A DNA stretch of 13,683 nucleotides from Parvularia atlantis (GCA_943704415.1 CALSCO010000389.1:1-13683); one strand, 5' to 3'; shown: positions 1 through 8,630, numbered from the stretch's first letter. Program-made: numbers and translations. The notes: generated by a model from the sequence alone, not told the origin.

Positions 1-53
1 CCCCCTCTCTCTTCATCATGCTTGGTTTGTGGTCGGACAGCAATGGACAGACG

Positions 54-2157
54 TTAAGGTGGTGTCTGGACCTCATCGCTGGCGTCCCCGGGCGCGCCGA
101 GCCGCCCCAGCTCGTCGGTGCAGACGTAGTGCAGCACGCGCCGATGCAGTTCGGACGAGTTGAGGATCGCGCGGTGCTCGGCGCCCTCGATCTCGTGGTG
201 CAGCGTCTTTGGCCGGCCGGGCACCTGGTCCCAGCGCTGCCAGAAGAAGAGGCTGTCGTACGGCACAACGCCGTCGCCCGAGCGCCCGCACCGCTGCTTG
301 GTCTCGTACGCGATGCCGCGCGCGCAGTGGAACAGGGCTGACTGGCCGCGCGCGTCGAGCTTGTGCCGGCTCTGGTGCTGCGGGCGTAAGGGCAGGCGTA
401 AGGGCGGGCGTAAGGGCGGGCGAGCGGCGCACAGCAGCCGGCATGCAGCGCGCACCATCGGGTTGGCCGCACGCACGACCGCGCGCCGCCGCACAAAGAA
501 GCCCACCTCCGTGTCCACGTTCACGCCCGCGATCACAAACAGCCGGCACGGCGGCGGCGCGAGCACGGCGTCGTCCACGCCGATGTACGCATCGCGGTCG
601 TACCACTGCAGCAGGTGCTGCAGTGAAGTGTCGGCCCCTTGCCGGCGAGCGCACGTCAGGGGCACGGCCGCGACGAAAGCGCGCGCGCGCACTCTCATGG
701 GCCAGCAGCTGACGTACGCCGCACGCCTGGTACTGTGGTCCGGCCGACGTGTCGGTCCAGTGCCGCGCGTCCCCTGGCTCGAGCTCGAACGGGCGCCAGC
801 GGACCTGCGCGGCCGGGCTCAGGGCGTGGCCATCCTGCGTGCGGGGGCGCCGTACCGTCATGCGCACGACCGCACTCATGTCCTGACCCTCGGGTGCGTC
901 GATGCCCCGCAGCGGGACGGACACGTGGCACGGCTCGCCCGGCGTCCGCGCCGCGGCGGCGACGTCGAGCGTGCCCGCGGCGACGATGGAGGCGTACGGG
1001 ATAAAGTCGTTCACTGCGCCCGCATTACACCGTGCACGGTGGGTGCAGCGCCACGTACCGCGCAGGTGCACGGTGAGCACGTCCGCACTCGTGAGCTCCG
1101 TGGCGCTCTGCGAGGCGCACTCGAAAGTGCAGTCGAGCTTGACGTGCTGGCGACCGGGCCGTGAGCACTTTAGCCAACCGCACCCGCCGCGCGACGCACA
1201 GGCTCGCTCGACCACGCGATCGCGTCGCTGCGCATCTTGCCGTCCTTGCACACGACCTCGACGTACGCTGCAATGCCGTGAGACCTTGCTCGCGCGCGCT
1301 CGTCGCCAAGCACGCGCACCGGTGACCGACTTTCGCAGGCGCGACGCGAACGTGATCGACTGCAGGTGCATCTCCACCACGCCTTCCTTGCGCACGTACG
1401 CCTGCCACGCGCGCGCGGTGTCGATCAGCCACGCCGTTGGGAGCCGGGCAAGGGCAGCCACGCACAAACGACTGCACTTTGCCCCAGAGCGACGGCGGCC
1501 CGAGGGGAAACAGCCACGGCACGCTGCCCGTAAAGCGGCCGATCTAGGCATGCCGTCAGCGAGGCACGGCGCGGCGCGGCGCGGCGCAGCGTGCACCGTG
1601 ATCGCCTCGTCCGTCGACAGGAACGCGCCGAGGCCCATCTTATCGCCCGAGACGACCGTGCGCACGGTCTTGGGCGCACCCAGGAACGTCGGCGCGATGG
1701 CGACAAACTGCGCATTGCATGAGCGCCGGCGTGTGACGAGTGCGCGCACAAACCGAGTGCACGAAGCGGTCGATCCAGCGCTGGCCGTAGTGCTCGCGCG
1801 CAAAGGCGAGAAAGTACTGCACAAAGCGCGTGCCCATCGAGTGCGCCATCAGCACGGCCGGGCGGCTGCCGTTGGTCTTGCAGTGCACGGGGTCGGCAAG
1901 CGTGCGCACAGCGCACCAGCGGCCGCGCACCTGCTCGATCTGCTGCGCGAGCTTCGAGAAGAACCGGTCGCGGCGCTCGAGACATGCCGGCGGCAGGCGC
2001 CAGTCGTACGTCGCCGCGAGCATGTTGGTGTCCTGCGGCGCCGTGCGCTCAGCTCTTTTGCCTCCGGCAACAACACGGCCGCGCACGTCGTAGCCGACGT
2101 CCTGCAGCTGTCGCACGAGCGGGCCAAACACGTACGACAGCGGTGACGTAAGCAACC

Positions 2158-2217
<60 letters not shown>

Positions 2218-3280
2218 ACGCGTCTTCTCCCGCGCGGCGCGAGACGCAACGCACCGGGGTCGAGGTACGTCACCGCGTCCACGCCCTTGTCGGGCCGCAC
2301 GACGATACCGTCCGGGTCGCTCCACCCGTCCTCCTTGAGGGTCATGTGCCGCACCCAGCGGCTCGCGCCGCCGCGCCGTTTTCTTGTGCGAGGCTGGGCG
2401 TCGTGGGCGTGCGCGCGCGTGCTGGCGCCGGCGCCGCGCTCGTCCTCAGCGTCGTCGTCAAGCGGCCCGGAGGACACGACGTGCGTGGAGGCCGGCGCGG
2501 TTTGGCTGCGGGCGGGCAGGCCGATGCCGCCGAAGCGGCGCAGGCTTAGCCACACGCGGCGTCCGTTCCTGCGCGCGCGTGCGCGTGGCTGAGCTGCGTC
2601 TGTGAGAGTCGTGTGCCGTCGTCGCGCACCACGACGGCATCTCGGCTGAGCGCTCGACGCGCAGCGCGACCGAACTGAAGCCCGGCACGAGCACCTGCGC
2701 GCGCACATGGGCGTGAGTGCGCCAATGCTCACACAGTTGCGGCCGGCGCGCACCACCGGCCACAGCGCGCGGTGGCCCTCGGCGGCCATCTTCTGCCCGA
2801 TGCGCTGCCGCGGCGCGATGGTACTACGACAGCGCATTGAGCGCGGCTCACGACGACGCGAAGCCATCTCACGGCCGACGGCGCGCACCTCAGCAGCGTG
2901 CGGCGCAGCGTGCCGAGCGCGTTTGTCAGCTGCAGGCCCGTGCGCTGCGTGCGCGGCCGTCAGGGGGCGTGCGGCTTGTCAGCACGCGAGCGCACCACGA
3001 CCGAGAACGTGCGCGACGACGACGACGGCGTGTCGATGCGTCGTGGCACGGGCGGCGGCGACGTGCTCGTGGTGGACGATGACGCCACGGATGAGGCGTC
3101 GTCCGCGCTCAGTTCCACGTCGTCCTCCTCGTCGTCGTCCTCCGTCTCGGCTGTGCCGCGCCACGCCGCCGGCTCCGGCGCATCGGCCGTGCGCTCGTCG
3201 AGGCTCCGGCTGCCGTCGTGCGCGCGCGTCTCGTCCGCGCTGCCCGCCACCAGCGCGCTCAGAGGTCGTGGTCGGTGCAT
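54..3280 (-). CDS. LCAT/PDAT-type acyltransferase or phospholipase with inserted C2-like domain (16 exons, 777 aa)
   Basis: Exons on the minus strand: 3280-2996, 2929-2889, 2823-2754, 2694-2630, 2568-2255, 2157-2087, 2032-1931, 1876-1754, 1707-1568, 1523-1466, 1401-1320, 1267-1200, 1146-1059, 1013-693, 637-456, 377-54. All joins keep phase and give 777 residues. Residues 1-95 are acidic and Ser/Pro-rich, with no evident signal peptide. VLVPGF (from 133) is the first strand and oxyanion loop of the LCAT alpha/beta hydrolase. GVDAVTYLDPG, AATYDWRL and AHSMG follow, the last giving nucleophile Ser329 (codon 1840-1838). SGDGVVP supplies Asp705 and GAEHRAIL supplies His738, completing the triad. 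Residues about 428-557 read as a C2 fold inserted between the lid region and the C-terminal catalytic half. LCAT-family enzymes move or release acyl chains of phospholipids; substrate and donor cannot be told here. The start is the first in-frame ATG, 43 bp from the next gene's stop. Confidence 0.85.
381..422. repeat. 12-bp tandem repeat in the last acyltransferase intron
   Basis: About three and a half copies of ggcgggcgtaag lie in intron 378-455. On the gene strand each copy reads cttacgcccgcc, a pyrimidine-rich unit carrying CTTAC, so copies could serve as alternative branch sites or polypyrimidine tract. Confidence 0.8.
840..1401 (-). other. C2-like domain inside the acyltransferase
   Basis: This segment spans exons 11-14 of the acyltransferase, residues about 428-557. 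The spliced product reads GVVEMHLQSITFASRLRKS, then AYVEVVCKDGKMRSDAIAW, then LDCTFECASQS, SADVLTVHLRVNDF and HVSVPLRGI. That order matches C2 beta strands: an opening strand, the YVEV strand, a P..W/F.F turn, then the L.V.V strand. The Asp residues that hold calcium in loop 1 (D..G.SDPYV) are absent, and loop 3 keeps only one Asp (VND). If it is a C2 domain it probably binds lipid or protein without calcium. The call rests on pattern alone. Confidence 0.6.
2160..2216. repeat. Compound (TG)n(AG)n microsatellite at an intron 3' end
   Basis: An unbroken TG run passes into an AG run. On the gene strand it is (CT)n(CA)n, ending in cacag exactly at the 3' splice site of acceptor intron 2158-2254. 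It therefore forms the polypyrimidine tract of that intron and makes it the longest (97 nt) of those I modelled. The spliced join reads YLDPG-LLTSPLSYV, as expected for the LCAT family. Confidence 0.9.
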
Positions 3281-3323
3281 TGCCCACAGAATCTTTGGAC
3301 ACAGACCGGCGTCACCGGCCACG
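3281..3323. other. 43-bp gap between methyltransferase stop and acyltransferase start
   Basis: This is the whole distance between the two minus-strand genes. It includes most of a 12-bp direct repeat, gtcaccggccac at 3311-3322, followed by gtcaccggccag at 3323-3334. Each copy puts TGA on the minus strand in the same frame (3326-3324 and 3314-3312), giving a second stop in tandem. I see no AATAAA signal. Confidence 0.7.
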
Positions 3324-4583
3324 TCACCGGCCAGGGGCGGCTGCCGGCGGTGCGCGCGCAACGTACAGGAGGTGCAGCGGCTCGGCGGCGCTGCGGCGGT
3401 GCGCCGGGTCATACCAGGCCTGCGGCACGGGCACGGCGACGTGCGCGTCGGCAAAGGCGGCGCGGAACGCCTCGTCGAAGCGCGGCACGAGCGCGATGTG
3501 CGACGCCGCGTTGACGCTGAGGAAGACGCCGCCTGGCCGCAGCAGCGCGCGCGCCACGGCCGGCAGGCACAGCGCCGCGTCCTCAAACACGATGTCGGCG
3601 CCGATGACGACGTCCGCCGAATGTCGCAGCGCGGCGCACCCGCCGTCGTCCTCCTCGTCCTCGTCCTCGTCCTCGTCCTCATGCTCGTCCTCGTCGCCCG
3701 TGTCGTCGCCGATTGCGAAGCGCCGCCAGTCGAGCGCGAGCGCAGTGGCCCGGTCTGCACCGATGCCGTTGTGCGCGAGGCAGGCGCGCAGGTTGCGCAC
3801 AAGCGCCGGCTTGTAGTCTGTCAGCACGACGCGACACGCTCCAGCCCGCGCCGCCAGCACGCCGCACAGGCCAAGGCCCGCGCCGAGCTCGACGACCGTG
3901 CGGCCGCGCACGAGCGCCCGGCCGCGACGCGACAACAGCAGGCGTGCGAGTACATGCCCACTGTCCCAGAGCTTGTATCCGATCTCGGCGTCGGTGTAGT
4001 CGAGCGGCGTGACGGCGACATTCTCGGTCGTGGCGTCGTCGTCGCTGCCGTCGATGCTGTCGTTGTCGTCCGCCAACGAGCGGAGGGCGCGACCGGCCGC
4101 GTAGTCGTCCTGCTCGTCCGCGAGCTCGGGCGACGTGAGTGAGCGCACGGTGACCGTCACGGGCCGCCCGTTATTGGGCCGGCCGAGCGTCGCGAGGTTG
4201 GCCATGACCGCCGCAGCAGCGTCCAGCACGTCCGGCGCTTCGGCGGCGGTAGCGTGCTTGACGACCCCCAGCAGCGCGCCGCCGAGCTCGGAATCCGCCT
4301 GGAGCGCCGCGGCAACGTCCTCGTCCGCCGTGGCCTCGCGCCTGCGCCCGCGTGCGGTCTCAGCGCCTCGTCACGCGTGTGCCGGGCGTGCGACGCACAG
4401 CAGGGCCAGGGCCGCGCACAGCGCCACGCCCTTGGCGCCGTCGAGTTCGCCGTGGCGGAGCCCGTGCGCGAGCGCGACCACGTGCGCCACGTGACCGCAC
4501 AGTCGCGGCACACGCGCACCTGCAACATTGCCGGTCCGCTCTTGTGCGCACTTGACTCTATCGTTGCACGCACGGCTCAGCAT
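3324..4583 (-). CDS. METTL21/FAM86-type protein (lysine) methyltransferase (Methyltransf_16 family)
   Basis: Two exons, 4583-4399 and 4341-3324, flank a 57-nt GTGCGT..CAG intron and give 400 residues. The fold is a seven-beta-strand SAM-dependent methyltransferase. LWDSG (about 186-190) precedes motif I, VVELGAGLGLCG (211-222), which binds SAM. VVLTDYKPALVRNL follows, and DIVF (311-314) is the post-motif-II D-x-x-[YF] signature of the family that methylates lysines on proteins such as chaperones or elongation factors. The LTDY.P motif is closest to FAM86/EEF2KMT, which also has an N-terminal helical region like residues 1-180 here, but the substrate is inference. An Asp/Glu-rich insert (about 274-295) sits in a loop before DIVF. 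The ATG at 4583 is the first in frame after the AT-richer intergenic region. Confidence 0.85.
3645..3700. repeat. (GTCCTC)n-like microsatellite coding for an Asp/Glu run
   Basis: Imperfect six-base repeats (cctcgt units, one catgct interruption) encode on the minus strand the DEDEDEDE-type loop of the methyltransferase. The repeat keeps frame. Its length could vary between strains without breaking the fold, because it falls between conserved strands. Confidence 0.8.
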
Positions 4584-4769
4584 TTTTGGCCGCTTGCTGC
4601 AATCAGTAGGAGCCGCTCAAACTCAAGCCCTCGCCGGTCGTACTGGTGCAATGTCACAGAATAATAGACCTACTACGTACCGATACATCTATACTTACTG
4701 CCATACTTCCAGCCTGAACCTTCCCGTCCCCGGTGGCGGACTGCGTGGCGCCAGCACCACCGCCCAACG
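4584..4769. promoter_or_regulatory. Divergent intergenic region, probable bidirectional promoter
   Basis: This 186-bp gap separates the start of the minus-strand methyltransferase from that of the plus-strand coiled-coil gene. It is visibly richer in A/T than its flanks, particularly around 4655-4700. A tctatactta stretch near 4687 is the nearest thing to a TATA-like element. No repeats or strong hairpin were noticed. A promoter role is inferred from position. Confidence 0.5.
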
Positions 4770-6100
4770 ATGGACGTGCCGCCGCCGCAGGACAAGCCCG
4801 CCGCCGGCGGCACCGCGGACGCAGAGTCAGGTGGAAGCGCACACGATACAACCGCTGCGCGCAACAACGCGGCCGACGTGAAGGGTCCTGGTGCGACTGA
4901 CGTTTGCTTTGCCCCTACCCTGATTGCCGCTGTCTGACGTGGCCTTTTCTTTGCACAGTGGACACGCCGGCTCAGCCACAACAGCCGCTTGCGGCGCTCC
5001 CTCTTGGCCAGCTCGTGGGCCAACTTGTCGAAGCGGTCAACGGCCTTCGTTTGCACGAGGTACGCGCTTTTGACCTGCGTCTACCGACCGCCTTGACGTT
5101 CTTTGCGCTTAACTAGGAGAACGCCTCACTGCGCCGCGAGCGTGACCGTCTGCAGACCGAAAATACCCGCCTGCAGGCCGACAACACCCGCCTTCGTCAG
5201 GACTACGAGGACGAACTTCGCGCTGTCAACGCCCGCTACGAAGAGCGCGTGACGACCCTCCAGGCCGAGAACAAGCAGCTGCGCGAGGACTTCGCGACCC
5301 TCCAGGCCGAGAACCAGCAGCTGCGCCAGCAGATCGAGACCCTTCGGGCCGAGAACATGCAGCTGCGGACCGAGATCGCCGGGCTGGAGCAGCGTCTCCA
5401 GCAGCAGCAACGCGAGTCGGCGCAGCAACTGCAGCAGCAGCAACGCGAGTGGGCGCAGCGTCTCCAGCAGCAGCTGCAAGACCAGCAGCGCGAAGCAGAT
5501 CGATCAACGCAGGCGGCCCTTCAAAAGATGCAGCAGAAGCTGGATGAGGCCGCCGACCAGACGGCGGCTGAGCGCAAGCGCCGCCTTCGTGAGCAGTGTC
5601 GTGTGCGCGCCCTCCTCCTCCGCTACGAACTGGCGGCCAACGTCCTCCTGACGAGCATCTGCTACGTCTTCGGCCATCCCGGCGACACCGACAGCAGCGA
5701 TCTTCCCGACGATCTGAGGAAGATCAAGAACCTCGATCAACTGGCGCAGCACGTCACCGCGTTGGGCGATGATGCGGCGCGTCGGCGATGGGTGAACGTG
5801 GAGACTCGACTGAACACGGTCGAGGAAAAGATCAATCGCCAGGCTGACCCCAGACGCACTGCAGTCGAGTCTTACCGCGCCTGGGCACGAGAGCGCATCC
5901 GAGTTGCTCACCCGAAGGCCATCATCAACGGCGAGGGGGACGACGAAGAGGCCACCTTCGACAACATCGCAGTGTTTATCAACGAGAACCTCCACAACAA
6001 CAAGAACGACGCAAACAAGCGTTTGGTCGAAGAGTCGGCTGATCTGCAGGCGTGGCTTCTGGCCCAACTTCAAGCAGGTGACCGTGCCTTCCTTCTGTGA
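4770..6100 (+). CDS. Coiled-coil protein with ENxQLR heptad repeats (3 exons, 401 aa)
   Basis: Exons 4770-4890, 4959-5059 and 5117-6100 join in phase across introns of 68 and 57 nt. Residues 1-70 form a low-complexity Pro/Ala/Gly leader and a short helix, LGQLVGQLVEAVNGLRLHE. Residues about 75-230 are one long parallel-type coiled coil, with repeats of LQAEN(K/Q)QLR followed by Gln-rich QQQQRE.AQ(Q/R)LQQQ. The Asn at inner positions and the Leu spacing resemble leucine zippers, but no basic DNA-binding region precedes them. Residues 240-401 look globular and helical (LLLRYELAANVLLTSICYVF, then a charged tail ending AFLL); I recognise no family. It may be a scaffold or tether; no catalytic motif is visible. 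No transmembrane segment is evident. Confidence 0.85.
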
Positions 6101-6102
6101 CC

Positions 6103-7150
6103 TCATCGTCTGCTCACTGTCTCAACGTGAAGCGTATTTGTGTGTCGTTTCGCTGCATACCTACTTCTGACTATTCCACACAAAGCCGCAGCGTGATTGG
6201 CGTAGGTTGCCTTGAGCAGGCAGACCGTGGGCGCCTCGCCGTCCTCCCGCTCGCCGTCAAACGCGTTGAGCGAGCGGACGATGGGCGAGTTGAGGCTGTC
6301 GGAGGTGTGCACCTCGTCAACGAGCGCGATAAAGAGCGCCTTCTCCATCGCGTGCCTGCTGTAGAGGCCGCAGACCTTCTTGAGATCGCCCTTCTTCCAA
6401 ATCTCGAGCGGGCTGAGCAGGACGGGCAGATCGGCGCTTGCCAGGGCGAGTGTGGCCGGCTTGAGGATGCGGTCACGGTACGTCACGCCGGGCGAGTAGA
6501 GCGTCGCGGCGCTGCCGGGCACGTAGGCGGAGCGGTACAGCATGACGCCCGTTGCCGCGATCCACTCAGAGAGGGTGAGAGTTGTCGGGTTGGCGGCGTC
6601 GAGCGGCGCGATCTGGCGCACGCGCATCAGGCACAGCCACAGGGCAAGCACAGCGCGTGCACGCACACCGTCGTCGGGTTGAAGCCAAACGAGCCGCCAA
6701 AGGGGGCACGGGCACAGTTGAAAACTGCGCCGTCGCTGTCGTCCAGCTGTCGGTGGCCGGGTTGGTCACGTTGACCGAGAACGTGTACTACGTGCCGCCG
6801 ACGAGCGAGCCGACCGAAAGCATGCACTGCGGGCGCGGAAACATCAGTATGGTCCACTCTGGGCATACGAGCAGGCGCACCTTGTTTGGTCTGCGGCAGC
6901 TGCGGGCGCGCGTTCTCCGACGCGGTGCACGTCCACGCAAACAGCAGCCCGGCCGACGGCAGCGGCGACGGTATGACGAACGCCTGCAGCACGACGGGTA
7001 TGCCGAGGCCGGCCGAGCCGATCTGCTCGTTGACGTACGACGTCGACGCGGCCGTGCTTGTGCGGCGGACCGAGGCTGTCGGCGTGGACGGCGTGCGGCG
7101 GGCTGCCGGGGCCGTCGCGGCGGTCGAGGTGGGCGTTGGCGCGACGTTGA
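6103..7150 (-). pseudogene. REJ/PKD-like beta-sandwich protein, apparently broken
   Basis: Read on the minus strand, 7150-7000 gives a Thr/Ser/Pro-rich linker. Then come GLLFAWTCTASEN, CMLSVGSLVGGT, YTFSVNVTNPATDSW, PFGGSFGFNPTT and, after a 56-nt intron with GTGTGC donor and CAG acceptor, ANPTTLTLSEW. This order is like REJ (receptor for egg jelly) modules of polycystin-type surface proteins. Two lesions remain: an in-frame TAG (6790-6788) between GGT and YTF, and a one-base frame slip at a run of five G (6702-6706). An upstream shift near 6862-6840 can be bridged only by an implausible 22-nt intron. The 3' part (6100-6190) has lower GC and may be untranslated, so the stop at 6105-6103 is uncertain. 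It may be a decayed gene, a gene with sequence errors, or one with splicing I misread. Confidence 0.4.
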
Positions 7151-7151
7151 C

Positions 7152-7607
7152 TTAGCCGTTGTCTAACAACTTGATCTCGCGCTCGCCGCAGCCGATGACG
7201 ACGAGGATCAGGCCGGCCGTGCGCAGGCGCGCACACATGCCGCGCCAGCGCAGTTCGCCGGTTCGCGCCAGATGTCCGCGGGCTGCAGGCTGCGCTCGTA
7301 GTGCGGCCGCGCCCATGATCGCCGTCACCACGATGCGCTCGCGCACGAGGTGCGTCTTGCCGCTGCCGGCCGGGCCGGTGATCACGAGGTTCTGCGCCGG
7401 CAGTGCGGCGGGATGCACGTGAGCGGGTGGGCGGGCGCCTCAGATCGGGCCCGTGCCGCGCCGGCGCGCACCTGCCCGGACCAAATCGCCTGGAGCACTC
7501 CCTCATCGGCGGTGAACGAACAAGGCAGCTCAGGCAGCTCATGTTCTCGGCCGCTATCCGGCTTCCACGTGGGTCACCAGGTGAAACACGGGTTTCAGGT
7601 ATCTCAT
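7152..7607 (-). CDS. Short P-loop NTPase-like ORF, doubtful as a full gene
   Basis: A model with exons 7607-7578, 7528-7472 and 7391-7152 gives 108 residues. ADEGVLQAIWSGQ joins to NLVITGPAGSGKTHLV, a strong Walker A motif. The residues before it resemble the start of PIF1-type or other DNA-helicase ATPase cores (motif Q-like helix, then GPAGSGKT). No Walker B or helicase motif II follows before the stop; the tail reads LILVVIGCGEREIKLLDNG. The proposed ATG overlaps the stop of the preceding gene as ATGA, which is odd for a eukaryote. It may be a helicase fragment, the 3' exons of the gene upstream, or the 5' end of the damaged gene that follows. Confidence 0.3.
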
Positions 7608-8572
7608 TCGTCCGCGTTGAGGCTGAGCGCGGCAAACGTCCCGCCGACCGTTGTCCCGGCCGAGGGCGCCAGCAGTGCCTCGGCCTCGTCGCCCTCGCCC
7701 TCGCCCTCGTCGTCGCCAAAGAGTGCGCCCGCGGACGGCGGGGCGCTGGACACGTAGCCGGCGTCGTCATCGGCCGCGCCCGCTGCGCCCGCTGCGCCTG
7801 CTGCGCCCGCTGCGCCCGCCGTGTCGACATCGCCTACGTTCGCGGTGAGGCAGCAACGCAGCGGCGGGCGCGGCGCGCGCACCGAGATCGGGCGGCGGGC
7901 TGAGTGCCCGCGCGCGGTACTTTTGTGCCGAGCGCAGCCACTTGCTGATGGTCTCCTGCTGCGCCTCGCTCAGCCCTGCGCACCGTGTGTGTATGTGTGA
8001 GCGAGCCGGCGCGCGCGCGCGCGCGTGCGCGTGCGTGCTGATGCGGCGGCGGCGCACCGATCGCCTCACTGTACGCCTTGACGACCTTGAGCAGAACCAG
8101 CGCGGTCTCGATCGTGTCCTGCGCGCGCACGCACACGCGTGAGCAGCGGAACTTCCGTCGTGCACCGCGGCGCACGAGCGACGCCTTGCGGAAGTACGCC
8201 GGCTTAGAGCGCCGCAACGGCCCCGACTGCACGGCCTTCTGCACGAACGCAAACACCTGGTTGGCGGCGCCAACGGTGTAGTCCGAGTCCTGCCGTGCCA
8301 CGTCAGCCGCAGACCGGGCCGGCGCGCACGCATGGGGCACGGGGCACGCGCCTTGCTGTACAGCGCGTCCAGTGTTGTCGTGAGCAGCGCGACGCCCTGC
8401 GACCACGTCGCGATGTGCGAAAGCAGGCCGTCGACCTGGCGCAGCTTGGCGTTGAGCTGCGCCGCGACCGTCTCGTACGACTTGAGCTGGAAGAACTGCG
8501 CGGCGGCCGCCGTCAGGTCAGGTGCGGTCGTCTCGCGCGGACGCGGGGCGCGCGCGCGTGACCGACCTCCAT
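7604..8572 (-). CDS. Helical protein with Ala/Gly-rich acidic tail, tentative Vta1/LIP5-like (6 exons, 215 aa)
   Basis: Exons 8572-8567, 8495-8352, 8289-8176, 8118-8058, 7975-7883 and 7833-7604 join in phase. The first exon is only ATG GAG; its intron carries a doubled CTGACCTGAC branch-like site before GCGCAG. The second intron uses a GC donor (AAG|gcgcgt). Residues 1-140 are amphipathic helices. VFAFVQKAVQSG through FRKASL has the same spacing as the ESCRT cofactor Vta1/LIP5 region around F.YAD..DRAG..FYTASL, and a Pro-rich linker follows at a similar place. Identity is low, and the C-terminal Vps4-binding domain of Vta1 is missing. The tail has GAA repeats from a 9-bp microsatellite and an EGEGDEAEALL stretch. 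I would call it unknown helical, with Vta1 as a guess. Confidence 0.65.
7776..7820. repeat. 9-bp repeat coding for Gly-Ala-Ala
   Basis: Five near-identical copies of cgctgcgcc-type units encode a GAA run on the minus strand, within the low-complexity tail of the helical protein. Confidence 0.75.
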
Positions 8573-8630
8573 CAGTGACAGGTCGACGGTCGACGACGCA
8601 CTTTGAACCTGCTTCGGCCCTGGCCCTGCG
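8573..8630. promoter_or_regulatory. 58-bp divergent gap between two start codons
   Basis: The minus-strand helical protein starts at 8572 and the plus-strand membrane protein at 8631, so both promoters and both 5' leaders must fit here or overlap coding sequence. It contains ggtcgacggtcgacgacg at about 8581-8598, with two GTCGAC palindromes. No TATA-like element is seen. Confidence 0.45.

Noticed and set aside
73-1824. A 583-codon uninterrupted minus-strand frame
   Set aside because: It runs through introns and switches away from the true reading frame. Only parts of it (about 1707-1568, 1401-1320, 1146-1059 and 1013-693) are exons of the acyltransferase; the rest is Arg/Ala-rich shadow typical of high GC.
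902-2146. A 414-codon plus-strand frame
   Set aside because: It is antisense to conserved lipase exons and has an Arg/Ala/His-rich composition with no recognisable motif.
2898-4142. A 414-codon plus-strand frame with Ser and Val/Leu runs
   Set aside because: The runs are the antisense reading of the acidic repeat in the methyltransferase and of the acidic leader in the acyltransferase.
6788-6790. Reassignment of TAG to an amino acid, suggested by GGT-TAG-YTF
   Set aside because: TAG ends both the membrane protein and the LRR gene at 10241-10244, so it works as a stop in this genome.
6841-6862. A 22-nt intron that would repair one frame break in the REJ-like segment
   Set aside because: The shortest well-supported intron elsewhere in the window is 44 nt, and the repair leaves the TAG and the second frame slip unsolved.
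8005-8038. CG/TG-rich alternating purine-pyrimidine run as a Z-DNA or regulatory element
   Set aside because: It lies within the 82-nt intron 7976-8057 of the helical-protein gene and is adequately explained as low-complexity intron sequence.
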